From Neisseriaceae bacterium (GTDB lineage Bacteria > Pseudomonadota > Gammaproteobacteria > Burkholderiales > Neisseriaceae), in assembly GCA_017989485.1 (NCBI GenBank), contig JAGNPU010000003.1, positions 1 to 17,792 on the forward strand: a stretch of 17,792 nucleotides of DNA. Reading direction: 5' to 3'. A program made the position numbers and the translations under genes. This document shows, in pieces, positions 1 to 8,154 of the stretch. The stretch's first letter is position 1. Every line of letters starts with the position of its first letter. The notes beneath the pieces are model-generated. The model was not told the origin of the DNA, did not search any database, and worked only from the letters and a program-made list of their open reading frames with translations.

Positions 1-22
1 CTGCTGGCTCATGCCTGCCCAT

Positions 23-51
23 AAAAAAACGAGCCTAGGGCTCGTTTTTTT
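23..51. terminator. Bidirectional intrinsic terminator downstream of uraA
   Basis: A perfect 6-bp GC-rich stem (cgagcc at 30-35, ggctcg at 39-44) with a 3-nt loop is flanked by seven A on the left and seven T on the right. It can therefore stop transcripts from either side. It lies 15 nt past the uraA stop on the minus strand. The first 22 bases hold nothing I can assign. Confidence 0.85.
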
Positions 52-65
52 ACCTGTCCATCAGG

Positions 66-1304
66 CTAGTCCAACGGTACATCCGCCTCTGCTGGCGCTT
101 CTGCCTGAGGCAACACCGCATTCAGCACAATGGCCAAAATGGCGCACAGGCCTACCCCAGCAAAGCTGAAGTCGCCAATTTTCACCAGCATGCCGCCCAC
201 GCCCACGGTCAACACCGAGCTCACAATCACCAGATTGCGCGGCACCATGAGGTCGACCTTGGCATCAATCAAGGTTTTCAAGCCCAAAGACGCGATGGTC
301 CCAAACAGCAAAATCATGATCCCCCCCATCACCGGCAGTGGAATCGACGCCAAAAACGCATTGAATTTACCAAAAAACGCCATGAAAATCGCAAAAATGG
401 CCGCCCAGGTCATGATGACGGGATTGCTGTTTTTGGTGATCATCACCGCGCCCGTCACCTCACCATAGGTAGTCACCGGCGGGCCGCCGATAAAGCCAGC
501 CACGCACACGCCTAGGCCATCGCCAGCCAGGGTTTTATCTAGGCCGGGGTCTTTTGCGTAATCCTTACCCGTCACCTTGCCTATCGCCAAAATGCCGCCG
601 ATGTGTTCAATGGCGGGGGCAATCGCCACCGGCAACATGAACAGCGCCGCATGCCAGTTCACCTCTGGCGTGGTGATGACCGGCAGCACAAACAAAGGGG
701 CCGCCGCCAAGGCGCCCACGTCCACGAGGCCTGCCGCCAAAGCCGCCGCATAACCGGCAAACACGCCGATTAAAATGGGGATGAGCTTCATCATTTTACT
801 GCCAAACACGGTAATGATGACGGTCACCGCAAACGTAAAGCCAGACAGCATTAACGACTGATCATAAGGCAAAACCTGTTTGCCACCCGACTGGCCCATG
901 GCCATTTGGCTGGCGACAATGGCCACCGACAGGCCAATCACCATAATCACCGGCCCAATCACCACCGGTGGCAGCAATTTATGCACGGCGTCGACACCAC
1001 GCCACCGCACCAGGGCGGCAAACACAAAATACATAAAGCCTGCCGCAAACAGGCCAAACATGGTGCTGGGCATGCCCCACTCTTGTATGGCGTAAATAAT
1101 CGGGGCGATAAAGGCAAACGAAGAGCCCAAAAAAATAGGCACTTTACGTTTCGTGACCACTTGAAACAATAAAGTCCCTACACCTGCCCCCAAAAGGGCC
1201 AACGCTGGATTAAGGCCGGTTAACAGCGGCACCAGCACCATTGCCCCAAATGCCACAAATAAAATCTGGGCACCGGCAATAGCTTGTTTAAAATGAGCCA
1301 TCAT
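66..1304 (-). CDS. uraA: Uracil permease, NCS2 (nucleobase:cation symporter-2) family
   Basis: Inner-membrane proton symporter for uracil salvage, 412 residues from the ATG at 1304 (a second ATG follows at 1301). Visible family marks are an N-terminal half rich in membrane helices, the PPVVIGPVIMVIGLSVA segment near residues 112-128, AIEHIGGILAIGKVTGKD near 231-248 and TTYGEVTGAVMIT near 278-290. Glu233 and Glu282 stand 49 residues apart, as do the substrate-binding Glu241 and Glu290 of E. coli UraA. Aligned by eye, the E. coli His245 position is Gly here, as in the Pseudomonas-type branch. The reading frame is open upstream to 1388, but that extension is not hydrophobic-start-like and would begin upstream of the -10 box at 1344-1349, so I reject it. 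The gene is monocistronic, with a terminator at 23-51. Substrate could include xanthine or thymine; uracil is the likeliest. Confidence 0.9.
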   Translation of the reverse strand: MMAHFKQAIAGAQILFVAFGAMVLVPLLTGLNPALALLGAGVGTLLFQVVTKRKVPIFLGSSFAFIAPIIYAIQEWGMPSTMFGLFAAGFMYFVFAALVRWRGVDAVHKLLPPVVIGPVIMVIGLSVAIVASQMAMGQSGGKQVLPYDQSLMLSGFTFAVTVIITVFGSKMMKLIPILIGVFAGYAAALAAGLVDVGALAAAPLFVLPVITTPEVNWHAALFMLPVAIAPAIEHIGGILAIGKVTGKDYAKDPGLDKTLAGDGLGVCVAGFIGGPPVTTYGEVTGAVMITKNSNPVIMTWAAIFAIFMAFFGKFNAFLASIPLPVMGGIMILLFGTIASLGLKTLIDAKVDLMVPRNLVIVSSVLTVGVGGMLVKIGDFSFAGVGLCAILAIVLNAVLPQAEAPAEADVPLD

Positions 1305-1343
1305 TCTATTTCTAATCTCGTATATTAATAAGTAAACCTTAGA

Positions 1344-1349
1344 AGTATA
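1344..1349 (-). promoter_or_regulatory. Putative -10 box of uraA
   Basis: On the minus strand this reads TATACT, five of six matches to the sigma70 -10 consensus. It would give a leader of about 30 nt before the ATG at 1304. No convincing -35 box is seen at 17 nt spacing. Confidence 0.4.
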
Positions 1350-1541
1350 ACGCCATTGCCGAATACTCAGTAAAAAAAACCTCGCCAAGGCGGAAAAAAG
1401 TCAGGTTTGACGCTTTTATGCCTATTTTTAAAATTAAAATATTTATTTTTTTTGCATGGAATTGGGGGGTAAACCTAACTAAACTCAGCCTATTGTCCCA
1501 GCCTGTCCCATACCATCCTCATACAAACCAAAAAGTCAATA

Positions 1542-1570
1542 TTTCCTTACCAAGACGACTGGGGTAGAAT
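1542..1570 (+). promoter_or_regulatory. Putative sigma70 promoter of nrdA
   Basis: TAGAAT at 1565-1570 matches five of six -10 positions. TTTCCT at 1542-1547 (three of six) sits 17 nt upstream as a weak -35. The start point would be near 1577, inside the first NrdR-like box, which fits a repressible promoter. The leader would be about 138 nt. The rest of the 1305-1714 gap includes an AT-rich run at about 1429-1452 and no gene that I can support. Confidence 0.45.
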
Positions 1571-1585
1571 CACTCGATGTTGTGT
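1570..1585 (+). promoter_or_regulatory. NrdR box 1 (candidate)
   Basis: The 16-mer tcactcgatgttgtgt matches about 12 of 16 positions of the known NrdR consensus acaCwAtATaTwGtgt, including the outer CAC and GTGT arms. It overlaps the end of the putative nrdA -10 box and the start point. Confidence 0.55.
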
Positions 1586-1601
1586 TGAATGCAATGCAAA
1601 A

Positions 1602-1617
1602 ACACATTACCTAGTGT
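1602..1617 (+). promoter_or_regulatory. NrdR box 2 (candidate)
   Basis: The 16-mer acacattacctagtgt matches about 13 of 16 positions of the NrdR consensus and has perfect ACAC/GTGT arms. It begins exactly 32 bp after box 1. That is three helical turns, the spacing known for paired NrdR sites in front of ribonucleotide reductase operons. Confidence 0.65.
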
Positions 1618-1714
1618 TCATTGCGATGCACCCATGACTCATCTTGTTGGCTTAGATTGTGTATTTAAAGCCTTACTTATGTTTACAATTTATCACCAAA
1701 GAAAGAGCGCCCTC

Positions 1715-4015
1715 ATGACCGATACTGTTTTAGACAAACAAGAAGCCACCGGCAAACCTATATTCGTGACCAAGCGCGACGGTCGTAAAGAACCCATTGA
1801 GCTGGATAAAATCCATAAAGTGATCGCATGGGCCGCTGAAGGCTTAAACAATGTATCGGTTTCTTTGGTTGAACTGCGTTCCCAAATCCAATTTTACGAT
1901 GGCATCCGCACCGACGACATTCACGAAACCATCATCAAAGCAGCCGCTGATTTGATTTCTGAAGACGTGCCGGACTATCAATACCTGGCCGCGCGCCTGG
2001 CGATTTTCCACCTGCGCAAAAAAGCCTACGGCCAGTTCGAACCGCCTAAACTGTTTGCCCACATCACCAAACTGACGGCGGCGGGCAAATACGACCAACA
2101 CATCCTCGAAGATTACAGCGAAGCGGAACTAAACGAGCTGAACGACCACATTGATCACTGGCGTGACATGACCTTCTCTTACGCCGCGGTCAAACAGCTA
2201 GAGGGCAAATACCTGGCCCAAAATCGGGTGACCCACGAAATTTTTGAAAGCCCTCAGTATCTGTATATGCTGGTGGCCGTGTGCCTGTTCGCCAAATACC
2301 CAGCCAGCACCCGCCTACACTATGTTAAGGCGTTTTACGATGCGATTTCTTTGTTTAAAATCTCATTGCCGACGCCCATTATGGCCGGCGTGCGTACGCC
2401 ATCACGTCAGTTCAGCTCTTGCGTGCTGATCGAGTGTGGTGACAGCCTGGATTCCATTAACGCCACCACCAGCGCCATTGTTCGCTATGTGTCACAGCGC
2501 GCCGGCATCGGCATCAACGCTGGCCGCATCCGCGCCGTGGGCAGCCCTATTCGTGGCGGCGAAGCCCAGCACACTGGCTGCATCCCGTTTTACAAACACT
2601 TCCAAACCGCGGTGAAATGCTGCTCTCAAGGCGGCGTGCGGGGCGGTGCGGCAACGCTGTTCTACCCTATGTGGCACTTAGAGGTTGAGTCACTACTGGT
2701 GTTAAAAAACAACCGTGGCGTTGAAGAAAACCGCGTGCGCCATATGGACTACGGCGTGCAACTCAACCGCACCATGTATGAGCGTTTCTTAAAAAACCAA
2801 AACATTACCCTATTCTCACCAGCCGACGTGCCGGGCCTATACGATGCCTTCTTTGAAGACCAAGAAGTCTTCGAACGCCTGTATACCCAGTACGAGCAGG
2901 ATGACAGCATCCGCAAGCGCAGCATTAAAGCCTCGGAACTGTTCTCCTTAATGATGCAAGAACGCGCCAGCACCGGCCGTATTTACATTCAAAACGTTGA
3001 CCACTGCAACACCCACAGCCCGTTCGACCCACGCGTGGCGCCGGTACGCCAAAGCAATCTGTGCTTGGAAATTGCCCTGCCCACGAAGCCGTTAAACGAC
3101 ATCAATGATGAAGAAGGCGAAATCGCGCTGTGCACGCTGTCGGCATTCAACCTGGGCGCCATCAAAAACCTAGACGAATTAGAAGGCCTGTCTGATCTGG
3201 CCGTACGCGCGTTGGATGCCCTATTGGATTACCAAGACTATCCGATTAAGGCGGCATACAACGCCACCATGAATCGCCGTACCTTAGGCATAGGCGTGAT
3301 TAACTTTGCCTACTACTTGGCCAAAAATGGCGTGCGCTACTCCGACGACAGCGCCAACAACTTAACCCACAAAACCTTTGAGGCGATTCAATTTTACTTA
3401 TTGAAAGCCTCGAACAAACTGGCCCAAGAGTTTGGTGCCTGTCCTAAGTTTAATGAAACCACGTACGCCCAAGGCATCTTGCCCATCGACACCTACAAGT
3501 CTGATTTGGACACCTTCTGCCAAGAGCCATTACACCTAGACTGGGAAGGCCTACGCCAAGAGATCAAGCAGCACGGTTTGCGTAACTCAACCCTAACGGC
3601 CCTGATGCCTTCAGAAACCTCTAGCCAGATTTCCAATGCCACCAACGGCATTGAGCCTCCTCGTGGCTTGGTGACGATTAAAGCGTCTAAGGACGGCATT
3701 TTGAAACAGGTGGTGCCTGAATACGAGCGTCTGAAAGACCAATATGAATTACTCTGGCAAATGGGCAGCAACCAAGGTTACTTGAAGCTGGTGGGCATCA
3801 TGCAGAAGTTTGTGGACCAAGCCATTTCCGCCAACACCAACTACGACCCGAACCGCTTCCCTGAAGGCAAAGTACCGATGAATCAGCTGTTGAAAGATTT
3901 GTTGACTGCCTACAAATACGGCCTCAAAACCTTGTACTACCACAATACCCGTGACGGTGCCGACGATGCGCAAAACGACATCGACGACTGTGCCGGCGGC
4001 GCGTGTAAAATTTAA
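1715..4015 (+). CDS. nrdA: Ribonucleoside-diphosphate reductase class Ia, alpha (large) subunit
   Basis: Cytosolic enzyme that reduces NDPs to dNDPs together with NrdB; 766 residues (E. coli NrdA 761). An N-terminal ATP-cone covers about residues 16-106 ([17 protein letters not shown] onward), implying dATP/ATP activity control. By alignment the catalytic set is complete: Cys236 and Cys473 (redox pair), Asn448, Cys450 (thiyl radical) and Glu452 in NLCLEIALP, Tyr741-Tyr742 (radical transfer) in [11 protein letters not shown], and C-terminal shuttle Cys759 and Cys764 in CAGGACKI. I chose the ATG at 1715, since the protein from there begins MTDTVLDKQ with the cone at the expected distance. The open frame runs back to 1589, but that part overlaps the operator region and lacks homologous character. 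It is followed by nrdB and a YfaE-like ferredoxin. Confidence 0.97.
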   Translation: MTDTVLDKQEATGKPIFVTKRDGRKEPIELDKIHKVIAWAAEGLNNVSVSLVELRSQIQFYDGIRTDDIHETIIKAAADLISEDVPDYQYLAARLAIFHLRKKAYGQFEPPKLFAHITKLTAAGKYDQHILEDYSEAELNELNDHIDHWRDMTFSYAAVKQLEGKYLAQNRVTHEIFESPQYLYMLVAVCLFAKYPASTRLHYVKAFYDAISLFKISLPTPIMAGVRTPSRQFSSCVLIECGDSLDSINATTSAIVRYVSQRAGIGINAGRIRAVGSPIRGGEAQHTGCIPFYKHFQTAVKCCSQGGVRGGAATLFYPMWHLEVESLLVLKNNRGVEENRVRHMDYGVQLNRTMYERFLKNQNITLFSPADVPGLYDAFFEDQEVFERLYTQYEQDDSIRKRSIKASELFSLMMQERASTGRIYIQNVDHCNTHSPFDPRVAPVRQSNLCLEIALPTKPLNDINDEEGEIALCTLSAFNLGAIKNLDELEGLSDLAVRALDALLDYQDYPIKAAYNATMNRRTLGIGVINFAYYLAKNGVRYSDDSANNLTHKTFEAIQFYLLKASNKLAQEFGACPKFNETTYAQGILPIDTYKSDLDTFCQEPLHLDWEGLRQEIKQHGLRNSTLTALMPSETSSQISNATNGIEPPRGLVTIKASKDGILKQVVPEYERLKDQYELLWQMGSNQGYLKLVGIMQKFVDQAISANTNYDPNRFPEGKVPMNQLLKDLLTAYKYGLKTLYYHNTRDGADDAQNDIDDCAGGACKI

Positions 4016-4026
4016 TTAATCACCCC

Positions 4027-4056
4027 AACAAATGGCACACTCCGTGCCATTTGTTT
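4027..4056 (+). terminator. Intercistronic hairpin between nrdA and nrdB
   Basis: A perfect 12-bp stem (aacaaatggcac at 4027-4038, gtgccatttgtt at 4044-4055) has a 5-nt loop. Only a three-T run overlaps its 3' end, so it looks more like a partial attenuator, processing site or mRNA-stability element than a full terminator. It ends 25 nt before the nrdB start. Confidence 0.55.
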
Positions 4057-4080
4057 CGAACATCTGACCCTGAGGTTGCC

Positions 4081-5211
4081 ATGCTCTACAGTACATTTTC
4101 ACCCAAACAAAATGACCAATTAAAAGAACCGATGTTTTTTGGCCAAAACGTCAACGTGGCCCGTTACGACCAACAAAAATATGACATTTTTGAAAAACTG
4201 ATTGAAAAACAGCTGTCTTTTTTCTGGCGTCCTGAAGAAGTCGACGTGTCACAAGACCGTACCGACTACCGCAACCTGCCCGAACATGAAAAACACATCT
4301 TCATCAGCAACCTAAAGTATCAAACCCTATTGGATTCTATTCAAGGCCGTAGCCCCAACGTGGCGCTGCTGCCCCTGGTGTCCATTCCCGAGCTGGAAAC
4401 CTGGATTGAAACCTGGTCGTTCTCAGAAACCATCCACTCTCGCTCTTACACCCACATCATCCGCAACATTGTGAATGACCCCGCCTTGGTGTTTGACGAC
4501 ATTGTGGCGAATGAATTCATCATCAAACGCGCCAACGGCATTGCCCAATATTACGATGACTTAATCCATTCCACCCAGCTACTGCAAACCCAAGGGGAAG
4601 GCACTTACACGATTAAGGGCAAGCCTGTCTTGGTCAACCTGTATGAGCTGAAAAAGAAACTGTATATGTGCCTCATGTCGGTGAATATCTTGGAAGCCAT
4701 TCGTTTTTACGTCAGCTTTGCCTGCTCGTTTGCGTTTGCCGAACGTCGCCTGATGGAAGGCAATGCCAAAATCATTCGCCTGATTGCCCGTGACGAAGCC
4801 TTGCACTTAACCGGCACCCAACATATTTTGAATATTTTACGCGCCGGCCAAGACGACCCAGAAATGGCCCTGATCGCCAAAGAGTGTGAAAGCGACTGCG
4901 TGGCGCTGTTCAAACTGGCTGCGGAACAAGAAAAAGAATGGGCGGAATACCTGTTCAAAGACGGGTCGATGATCGGCTTGAACAAAGACATTTTGAGCCA
5001 ATACGTGGAATACATCACCAATTTGCGCATGCAGGCAGTGGGCTTAACCCCGGCCTTTGGCATCAACCAAAACCCAATTCCATGGATTAATGCCTGGTTG
5101 TCTTCAGACAATGTGCAAGTGGCGCCCCAAGAAGTGGAAGTCAGCTCCTACCTCGTGGGCCAAATTGATGGCAATATTAACAACGATGACTTCAACAGCT
5201 TCGAACTCTAA
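4081..5211 (+). CDS. nrdB: Ribonucleoside-diphosphate reductase class Ia, beta (radical) subunit
   Basis: Carries the diferric-tyrosyl radical cofactor that activates NrdA. At 376 residues it is the same length as E. coli NrdB and nearly collinear with it. Di-iron ligands, counting the initiator Met, are Asp85, Glu116, His119, Glu205, Glu239 and His242, with the radical tyrosine at Tyr123 ([12 protein letters not shown]). The C-terminal tail ending [10 protein letters not shown] is the part that docks on NrdA. The ATG at 4081 is chosen because [20 protein letters not shown] aligns with the E. coli start and GAGG lies 5 nt upstream. The frame is open back to 4051, but that part is the intercistronic hairpin. 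Its stop overlaps the ferredoxin start by one base (TAATG). Confidence 0.97.
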   Translation: MLYSTFSPKQNDQLKEPMFFGQNVNVARYDQQKYDIFEKLIEKQLSFFWRPEEVDVSQDRTDYRNLPEHEKHIFISNLKYQTLLDSIQGRSPNVALLPLVSIPELETWIETWSFSETIHSRSYTHIIRNIVNDPALVFDDIVANEFIIKRANGIAQYYDDLIHSTQLLQTQGEGTYTIKGKPVLVNLYELKKKLYMCLMSVNILEAIRFYVSFACSFAFAERRLMEGNAKIIRLIARDEALHLTGTQHILNILRAGQDDPEMALIAKECESDCVALFKLAAEQEKEWAEYLFKDGSMIGLNKDILSQYVEYITNLRMQAVGLTPAFGINQNPIPWINAWLSSDNVQVAPQEVEVSSYLVGQIDGNINNDDFNSFEL

Positions 5212-5528
5212 TGTCCACCATCACCACCCAAGACACCTTTTTTGACCTCAACCAAGGGGAAACCCTTCTTGATGGGCTGGAACGCACCGGCCACGAGATT
5301 GAGTATCAATGTCGTAGCGGCTATTGCGGCTCATGCCGCACCCGCCTGGTGTCTGGGTCGGTGACCTATCATCAAACGCCGCTGGCGTTTATTCAAGCCG
5401 GTGAAATTCTGCCCTGTTGCTGCACCCCTGCCGAAGACATTCGGGTAGACGTGCCGCTCAAGCAAACCTTAGGCGACGTCCAGGCCGATTTATTCACCCC
5501 AGGCCTATTCGACACGCCCGACCATTAA
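5211..5528 (+). CDS. yfaE: 2Fe-2S ferredoxin, YfaE-like, for NrdB cofactor maintenance
   Basis: A plant-type [2Fe-2S] ferredoxin of 105 residues. The cluster motif is Cys34-x4-Cys39-x2-Cys42 (YQCRSGYCGSCRTRLVSG), with the fourth ligand among Cys69-Cys71 in GEILPCCC. This triple cysteine and the PLAFIQAGEILPCCC stretch are hallmarks of E. coli YfaE. In E. coli YfaE supplies electrons for building and repairing the diferric-tyrosyl cofactor of NrdB. The nrdA-nrdB-yfaE order is the same as in E. coli, and the 1-nt overlap with nrdB suggests translational coupling. Compared with E. coli YfaE there is a C-terminal extension of about 20 residues (LGDVQADLFTPGLFDTPDH). The role is inferred from motif plus context. 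Confidence 0.9.
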   Translation: MSTITTQDTFFDLNQGETLLDGLERTGHEIEYQCRSGYCGSCRTRLVSGSVTYHQTPLAFIQAGEILPCCCTPAEDIRVDVPLKQTLGDVQADLFTPGLFDTPDH

Positions 5529-5558
5529 GGCCGCCAGCACAAGAACCTTTGGCCTTAA
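5525..5558 (+). other. Inverted repeat after the ferredoxin gene
   Basis: ttaaggcc at 5525-5532 is a perfect 8-bp match to ggccttaa at 5551-5558 across an 18-nt loop. There is no T-run after it, so it is not a typical intrinsic terminator. It may be a mRNA end hairpin. Confidence 0.35.
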
Positions 5559-5561
5559 GGC

Positions 5562-5590
5562 TAGTCAAAACGGCTTAAATTGTTTATGCT
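5562..5590 (+). promoter_or_regulatory. Weak putative promoter for the small membrane protein gene
   Basis: TAGTCA (5562-5567) and TATGCT (5585-5590), four of six matches each, are spaced 17 nt apart, about 75 nt upstream of the ATG at 5668. This is suggestive only. Confidence 0.25.
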
Positions 5591-5667
5591 TTACCCCTTC
5601 AACCGCCTTCGGGCGAGCGCACCGAGCGTGTCTTTATCCCAAAATAACAACAGCAAAGGAGCCCCTT

Positions 5668-5967
5668 ATGTCTCTGACCGCCAAAGACCTCATTTTATTA
5701 CTCCAAGTTGTGGCCCCTGCCGCACTGGCCCTGTTCTGCTATGCCAAAACCCTCGCACCCAGCAAATACAAACCCATGTTGGTGTTCGGCCTAACCGTGC
5801 TCAACTTAGGCGCTTTTGCCTATGCGTGGTTGCGCAACCTGACCTTGGCCGCCAACGAACCCAATCTGGCCCTAGGCCTCACCGGCCTGCTGTCGTGGTC
5901 GATTAGCGCCATTTTAATCGGCATGGCCTTGCTGCGGTTTGTCACCCAAAAAACCAAAAGCGTTTAA
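5668..5967 (+). CDS. Small three-helix inner-membrane protein, function unknown
   Basis: A 99-residue protein I do not recognise. It has three hydrophobic segments, at about residues 7-27, 36-55 and 69-91, joined by short loops with few charges, and a basic tail ending TQKTKSV. It carries no enzymatic motif that I can see. Reality as a gene is supported by a strong Shine-Dalgarno AAAGGAG at 5655-5661, 6 nt before the ATG, and by protein-like composition in this frame; the overlapping frame from 5580 is proline/arginine-rich and not plausible. The Shine-Dalgarno AAGG can pair with CCTT just before the ATG, a possible weak self-occlusion. It stands alone between the nrd operon and rpe. Confidence 0.7.
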   Translation: MSLTAKDLILLLQVVAPAALALFCYAKTLAPSKYKPMLVFGLTVLNLGAFAYAWLRNLTLAANEPNLALGLTGLLSWSISAILIGMALLRFVTQKTKSV

Positions 5968-6042
5968 ATCGCGTTGCCCATACATCTTCGCCGTCAAATA
6001 CGGTAAAATAAGCCCATCCTAACCTTAGCCAAAGTGATTGCC

Positions 6043-6720
6043 ATGTACCGCATTGCCCCTAGTATTCTGTCCGCTGATTTTGCCAATTTAGGCGCTGACG
6101 TGCGCCGCGTCATTGACGCCGGCGCCAGCCTGATTCACTTTGACGTGATGGACAATCACTATGTGCCCAACCTCACTTTTGGCCCGATGATTTGCGAAGC
6201 GCTCAAGCCTTATGCCACGGTACCGATGGACGTGCACCTGATGGTGGAACCCGTCGACGCCTTAATCCAGTCCTTTGCCCAAGCCGGTGCCAACATCATC
6301 ACCTTCCACCCGGCCGCCAGCCGTCACGTAGACCGCAGCCTGGGCTTGATTCAAGAGCTCGGTTGCCAGGCAGGCCTGGTCTTAAACCCCGCATCCGGCC
6401 TCAACGAAGTCGAGCATGTTTTGGACAAGGTCGACATGATTTTGCTGATGTCGGTTAACCCTGGCTTTGGTGGCCAAAGCTTCATCCCCCACACCCTAGA
6501 AAAAATCAAGCAAACCAAACGCCTGACCGATGCCCACTATGAGCGCACCGGCAAACGCATCGCCATTGAAGTCGATGGCGGCATCAAGGTCGACAACATC
6601 GCCGCCGTGGCCGCCGCCGGAGCCGACACCTTTGTGGCCGGCAGCGCCATCTTTAACCAGCCTGACTACAAGGCCGTCATCGACGCCATGTATGCCCAGC
6701 TGGCCACCGTAAAGGCCTAG
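6043..6720 (+). CDS. rpe: Ribulose-phosphate 3-epimerase
   Basis: Interconverts D-ribulose 5-phosphate and D-xylulose 5-phosphate in the pentose phosphate pathway; cytosolic TIM barrel of 225 residues. Metal ligands and catalytic acids are visible: His32 and Asp34 ([13 protein letters not shown]), His65 (MDVHLMV) and Asp178 ([11 protein letters not shown]). The phosphate-binding loops follow, as [16 protein letters not shown] near 134-149 and FVAGSAIF near 197-204. The ATG at 6043 gives the family-standard [17 protein letters not shown] at 6034 in frame adds three residues and is less likely. It starts a run of four closely packed genes, the next start lying 2 nt after its stop. Confidence 0.96.
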   Translation: MYRIAPSILSADFANLGADVRRVIDAGASLIHFDVMDNHYVPNLTFGPMICEALKPYATVPMDVHLMVEPVDALIQSFAQAGANIITFHPAASRHVDRSLGLIQELGCQAGLVLNPASGLNEVEHVLDKVDMILLMSVNPGFGGQSFIPHTLEKIKQTKRLTDAHYERTGKRIAIEVDGGIKVDNIAAVAAAGADTFVAGSAIFNQPDYKAVIDAMYAQLATVKA

Positions 6721-6722
6721 TC

Positions 6723-7460
6723 ATGAACACCGCAAAAACCGCCTACCTCGTCACCGGCGTCAGCCAGGGCATAGGCGCCGAGCTGGTCCAGCAGCTGCTG
6801 GCGCAGCAAGCGCCCGTCTTTGGCGTGTCGCGCCGGCTGGCCGACTTTGACCATCCCTTATATCTAGGGGCCTCGGCCGACTTAAGCCTCAGTTTTGACG
6901 CGGCGGACCTGGTGGCGCAGGCGCTGGCCTTTTTTGCGCAATTCGACTTAACCACCTTGGTGCTGATCAACAATGCGGGCACCGTCGCCCCCATGGCCCT
7001 CAGCGGCCACTATCCCGAGCCGCCGGTGGCCAACGCCATCCACCTCAACCTGACCGCACCGATTTTGCTCAGCAACGCCTTCATCCAGCAACTGCCTGCG
7101 CAGCTGCACGGCAAGCTGCTGCACATATCGTCGGGTGCCGCCCAAACCCCTTATCCAGGTTGGGGCGTGTACGGTGCCAGCAAGGCTGGCCTAGACCACT
7201 TCAGCCGCATTGTGCAAAAAGAGCATCCTGAGCTATGCTCGGTGGCCCTCTACCCTGGCGTCGTGAACACCGGCATGCAGGCGCACATCCGCGCCCAAGA
7301 TAAGGCCGACTTCCCTAACCTAGACCAATTCATTGCCCTCAAAGACAATGCCGCCTTAAGCGAGCCCGAACACGTGGCGCGCGCCATTTTAGCCTATTTG
7401 GTTTCGCCCGCCTTTGGCCGCGAAGCCGTTGTTGACATTCGAAAGCTCGCAGATGACTGA
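6723..7460 (+). CDS. Short-chain dehydrogenase/reductase, sepiapterin/benzil reductase-like
   Basis: NAD(P)H-dependent oxidoreductase of the classical SDR family, 245 residues, Rossmann fold. It shows the cofactor motif TGVSQGIG (11-18), structural NNAG (83-86), catalytic Ser136 or Ser137, and Tyr150-x3-Lys154 (VYGASKAG). The arginines near 37-38 after the second strand (GVSRR) suggest NADPH preference. Overall pattern, including YPGVVNTGMQ near 177-186, is like bacterial sepiapterin-reductase/benzil-reductase (YueD-type) proteins; the physiological substrate is unknown. It is wedged between rpe and gph, starting 2 nt after rpe and overlapping gph by 8 nt, so it should be co-expressed with them. 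Gene identity as an SDR is firm; the substrate class is a guess. Confidence 0.85.
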   Translation: MNTAKTAYLVTGVSQGIGAELVQQLLAQQAPVFGVSRRLADFDHPLYLGASADLSLSFDAADLVAQALAFFAQFDLTTLVLINNAGTVAPMALSGHYPEPPVANAIHLNLTAPILLSNAFIQQLPAQLHGKLLHISSGAAQTPYPGWGVYGASKAGLDHFSRIVQKEHPELCSVALYPGVVNTGMQAHIRAQDKADFPNLDQFIALKDNAALSEPEHVARAILAYLVSPAFGREAVVDIRKLADD

Positions 7461-8154
7461 AGCCGTAACCATTAAAGCCTTTGCCTTTGACCTAGATGGC
7501 ACCCTCATTGACTCCGTGGCCGACCTGGCCGCCGCCGCCAACCACATGCGCAGCGCACTCAATCTGGCCCCTCTGCCGTCAGACACGATTACCGCCTACG
7601 TGGGCGACGGCATCAGCACCCTGGTTCACCGCTGTCTGACCGACAGCACCGACGGGCAAGCCGAAGCGTCACTGTGGCAGCAGGGCTTTACCCTGTTTAT
7701 TCAGCATTACTATGCCCACTTAACCGACCTCACCCAAATCTACCCCAACGTCTTGACCGGCCTAGAGCTGTTAAAAAGCGAAGGCTATCCGCTGGTGGTG
7801 ATCACCAACAAAAGCGAGCGCTTCGCCATTAAGGCCATTACCGACTTAGGGATGAGCGATTACTTCAGCCTCATCATTGGCGGCGACACCCTGCCCGAGA
7901 AAAAACCCAGCCCCACGCCCATCCTGCACGCCTGTGAAGTCCTCAACATTTTGCCGGCCGAGCTGGTGATGGTGGGCGACTCCGGCAACGACATTTTGGC
8001 CGCCAAAGCCGCGGGCACGCCGGTGATCGGCGTCAACTATGGTTATGAAGACATGTATGAACTCAGCCAAAACGACGCCACCAAGCCCAATTTGGTGATC
8101 GAAAAGCTGACCCAGCTGTTTGATTACCTCCACCCTAGCGAAATCAAACATTAA
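7453..8154 (+). CDS. gph: Phosphoglycolate phosphatase, HAD superfamily
   Basis: Hydrolyses 2-phosphoglycolate to glycolate; cytosolic, 233 residues. HAD motifs are in order: motif I DLDGTLIDS with nucleophile Asp13 and Asp15, a helical cap at about 20-90, motif II Thr118 (VVITNKS), motif III Lys151 (LPEKKPSP), and motif IV Asp176/Asp180 (MVGDSGNDILAAKAAG). The length, and the rpe neighbourhood found in many proteobacteria, favour Gph over other HAD phosphatases. The ATG at 7453 lies inside the end of the SDR gene (ATGACTGA overlap), suggesting coupled translation. A TTG at 7414 in frame would add 13 unconvincing residues. Its stop overlaps the recX start by one base. Confidence 0.92.
   Translation: MTEAVTIKAFAFDLDGTLIDSVADLAAAANHMRSALNLAPLPSDTITAYVGDGISTLVHRCLTDSTDGQAEASLWQQGFTLFIQHYYAHLTDLTQIYPNVLTGLELLKSEGYPLVVITNKSERFAIKAITDLGMSDYFSLIIGGDTLPEKKPSPTPILHACEVLNILPAELVMVGDSGNDILAAKAAGTPVIGVNYGYEDMYELSQNDATKPNLVIEKLTQLFDYLHPSEIKH

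Noticed and set aside
1305-1388. Extended N-terminus of the uracil permease
   Set aside because: The extra 28 residues lie upstream of the -10 box at 1344-1349 and do not resemble the family.
1689-1699. DnaA box-like ttatcacca before nrdA
   Set aside because: It matches only seven of nine positions of TTATCCACA and lies just before the start codon, so it is likely chance.
1589-1714. Extended N-terminus of NrdA
   Set aside because: It overlaps the second NrdR-like box, has no family resemblance, and the ATP-cone sits correctly from the ATG at 1715.
5580-5906. Open frame overlapping the small membrane protein
   Set aside because: Its composition (Pro, Arg, Gln rich) is not protein-like, and the other frame has the ribosome site and clear membrane helices.
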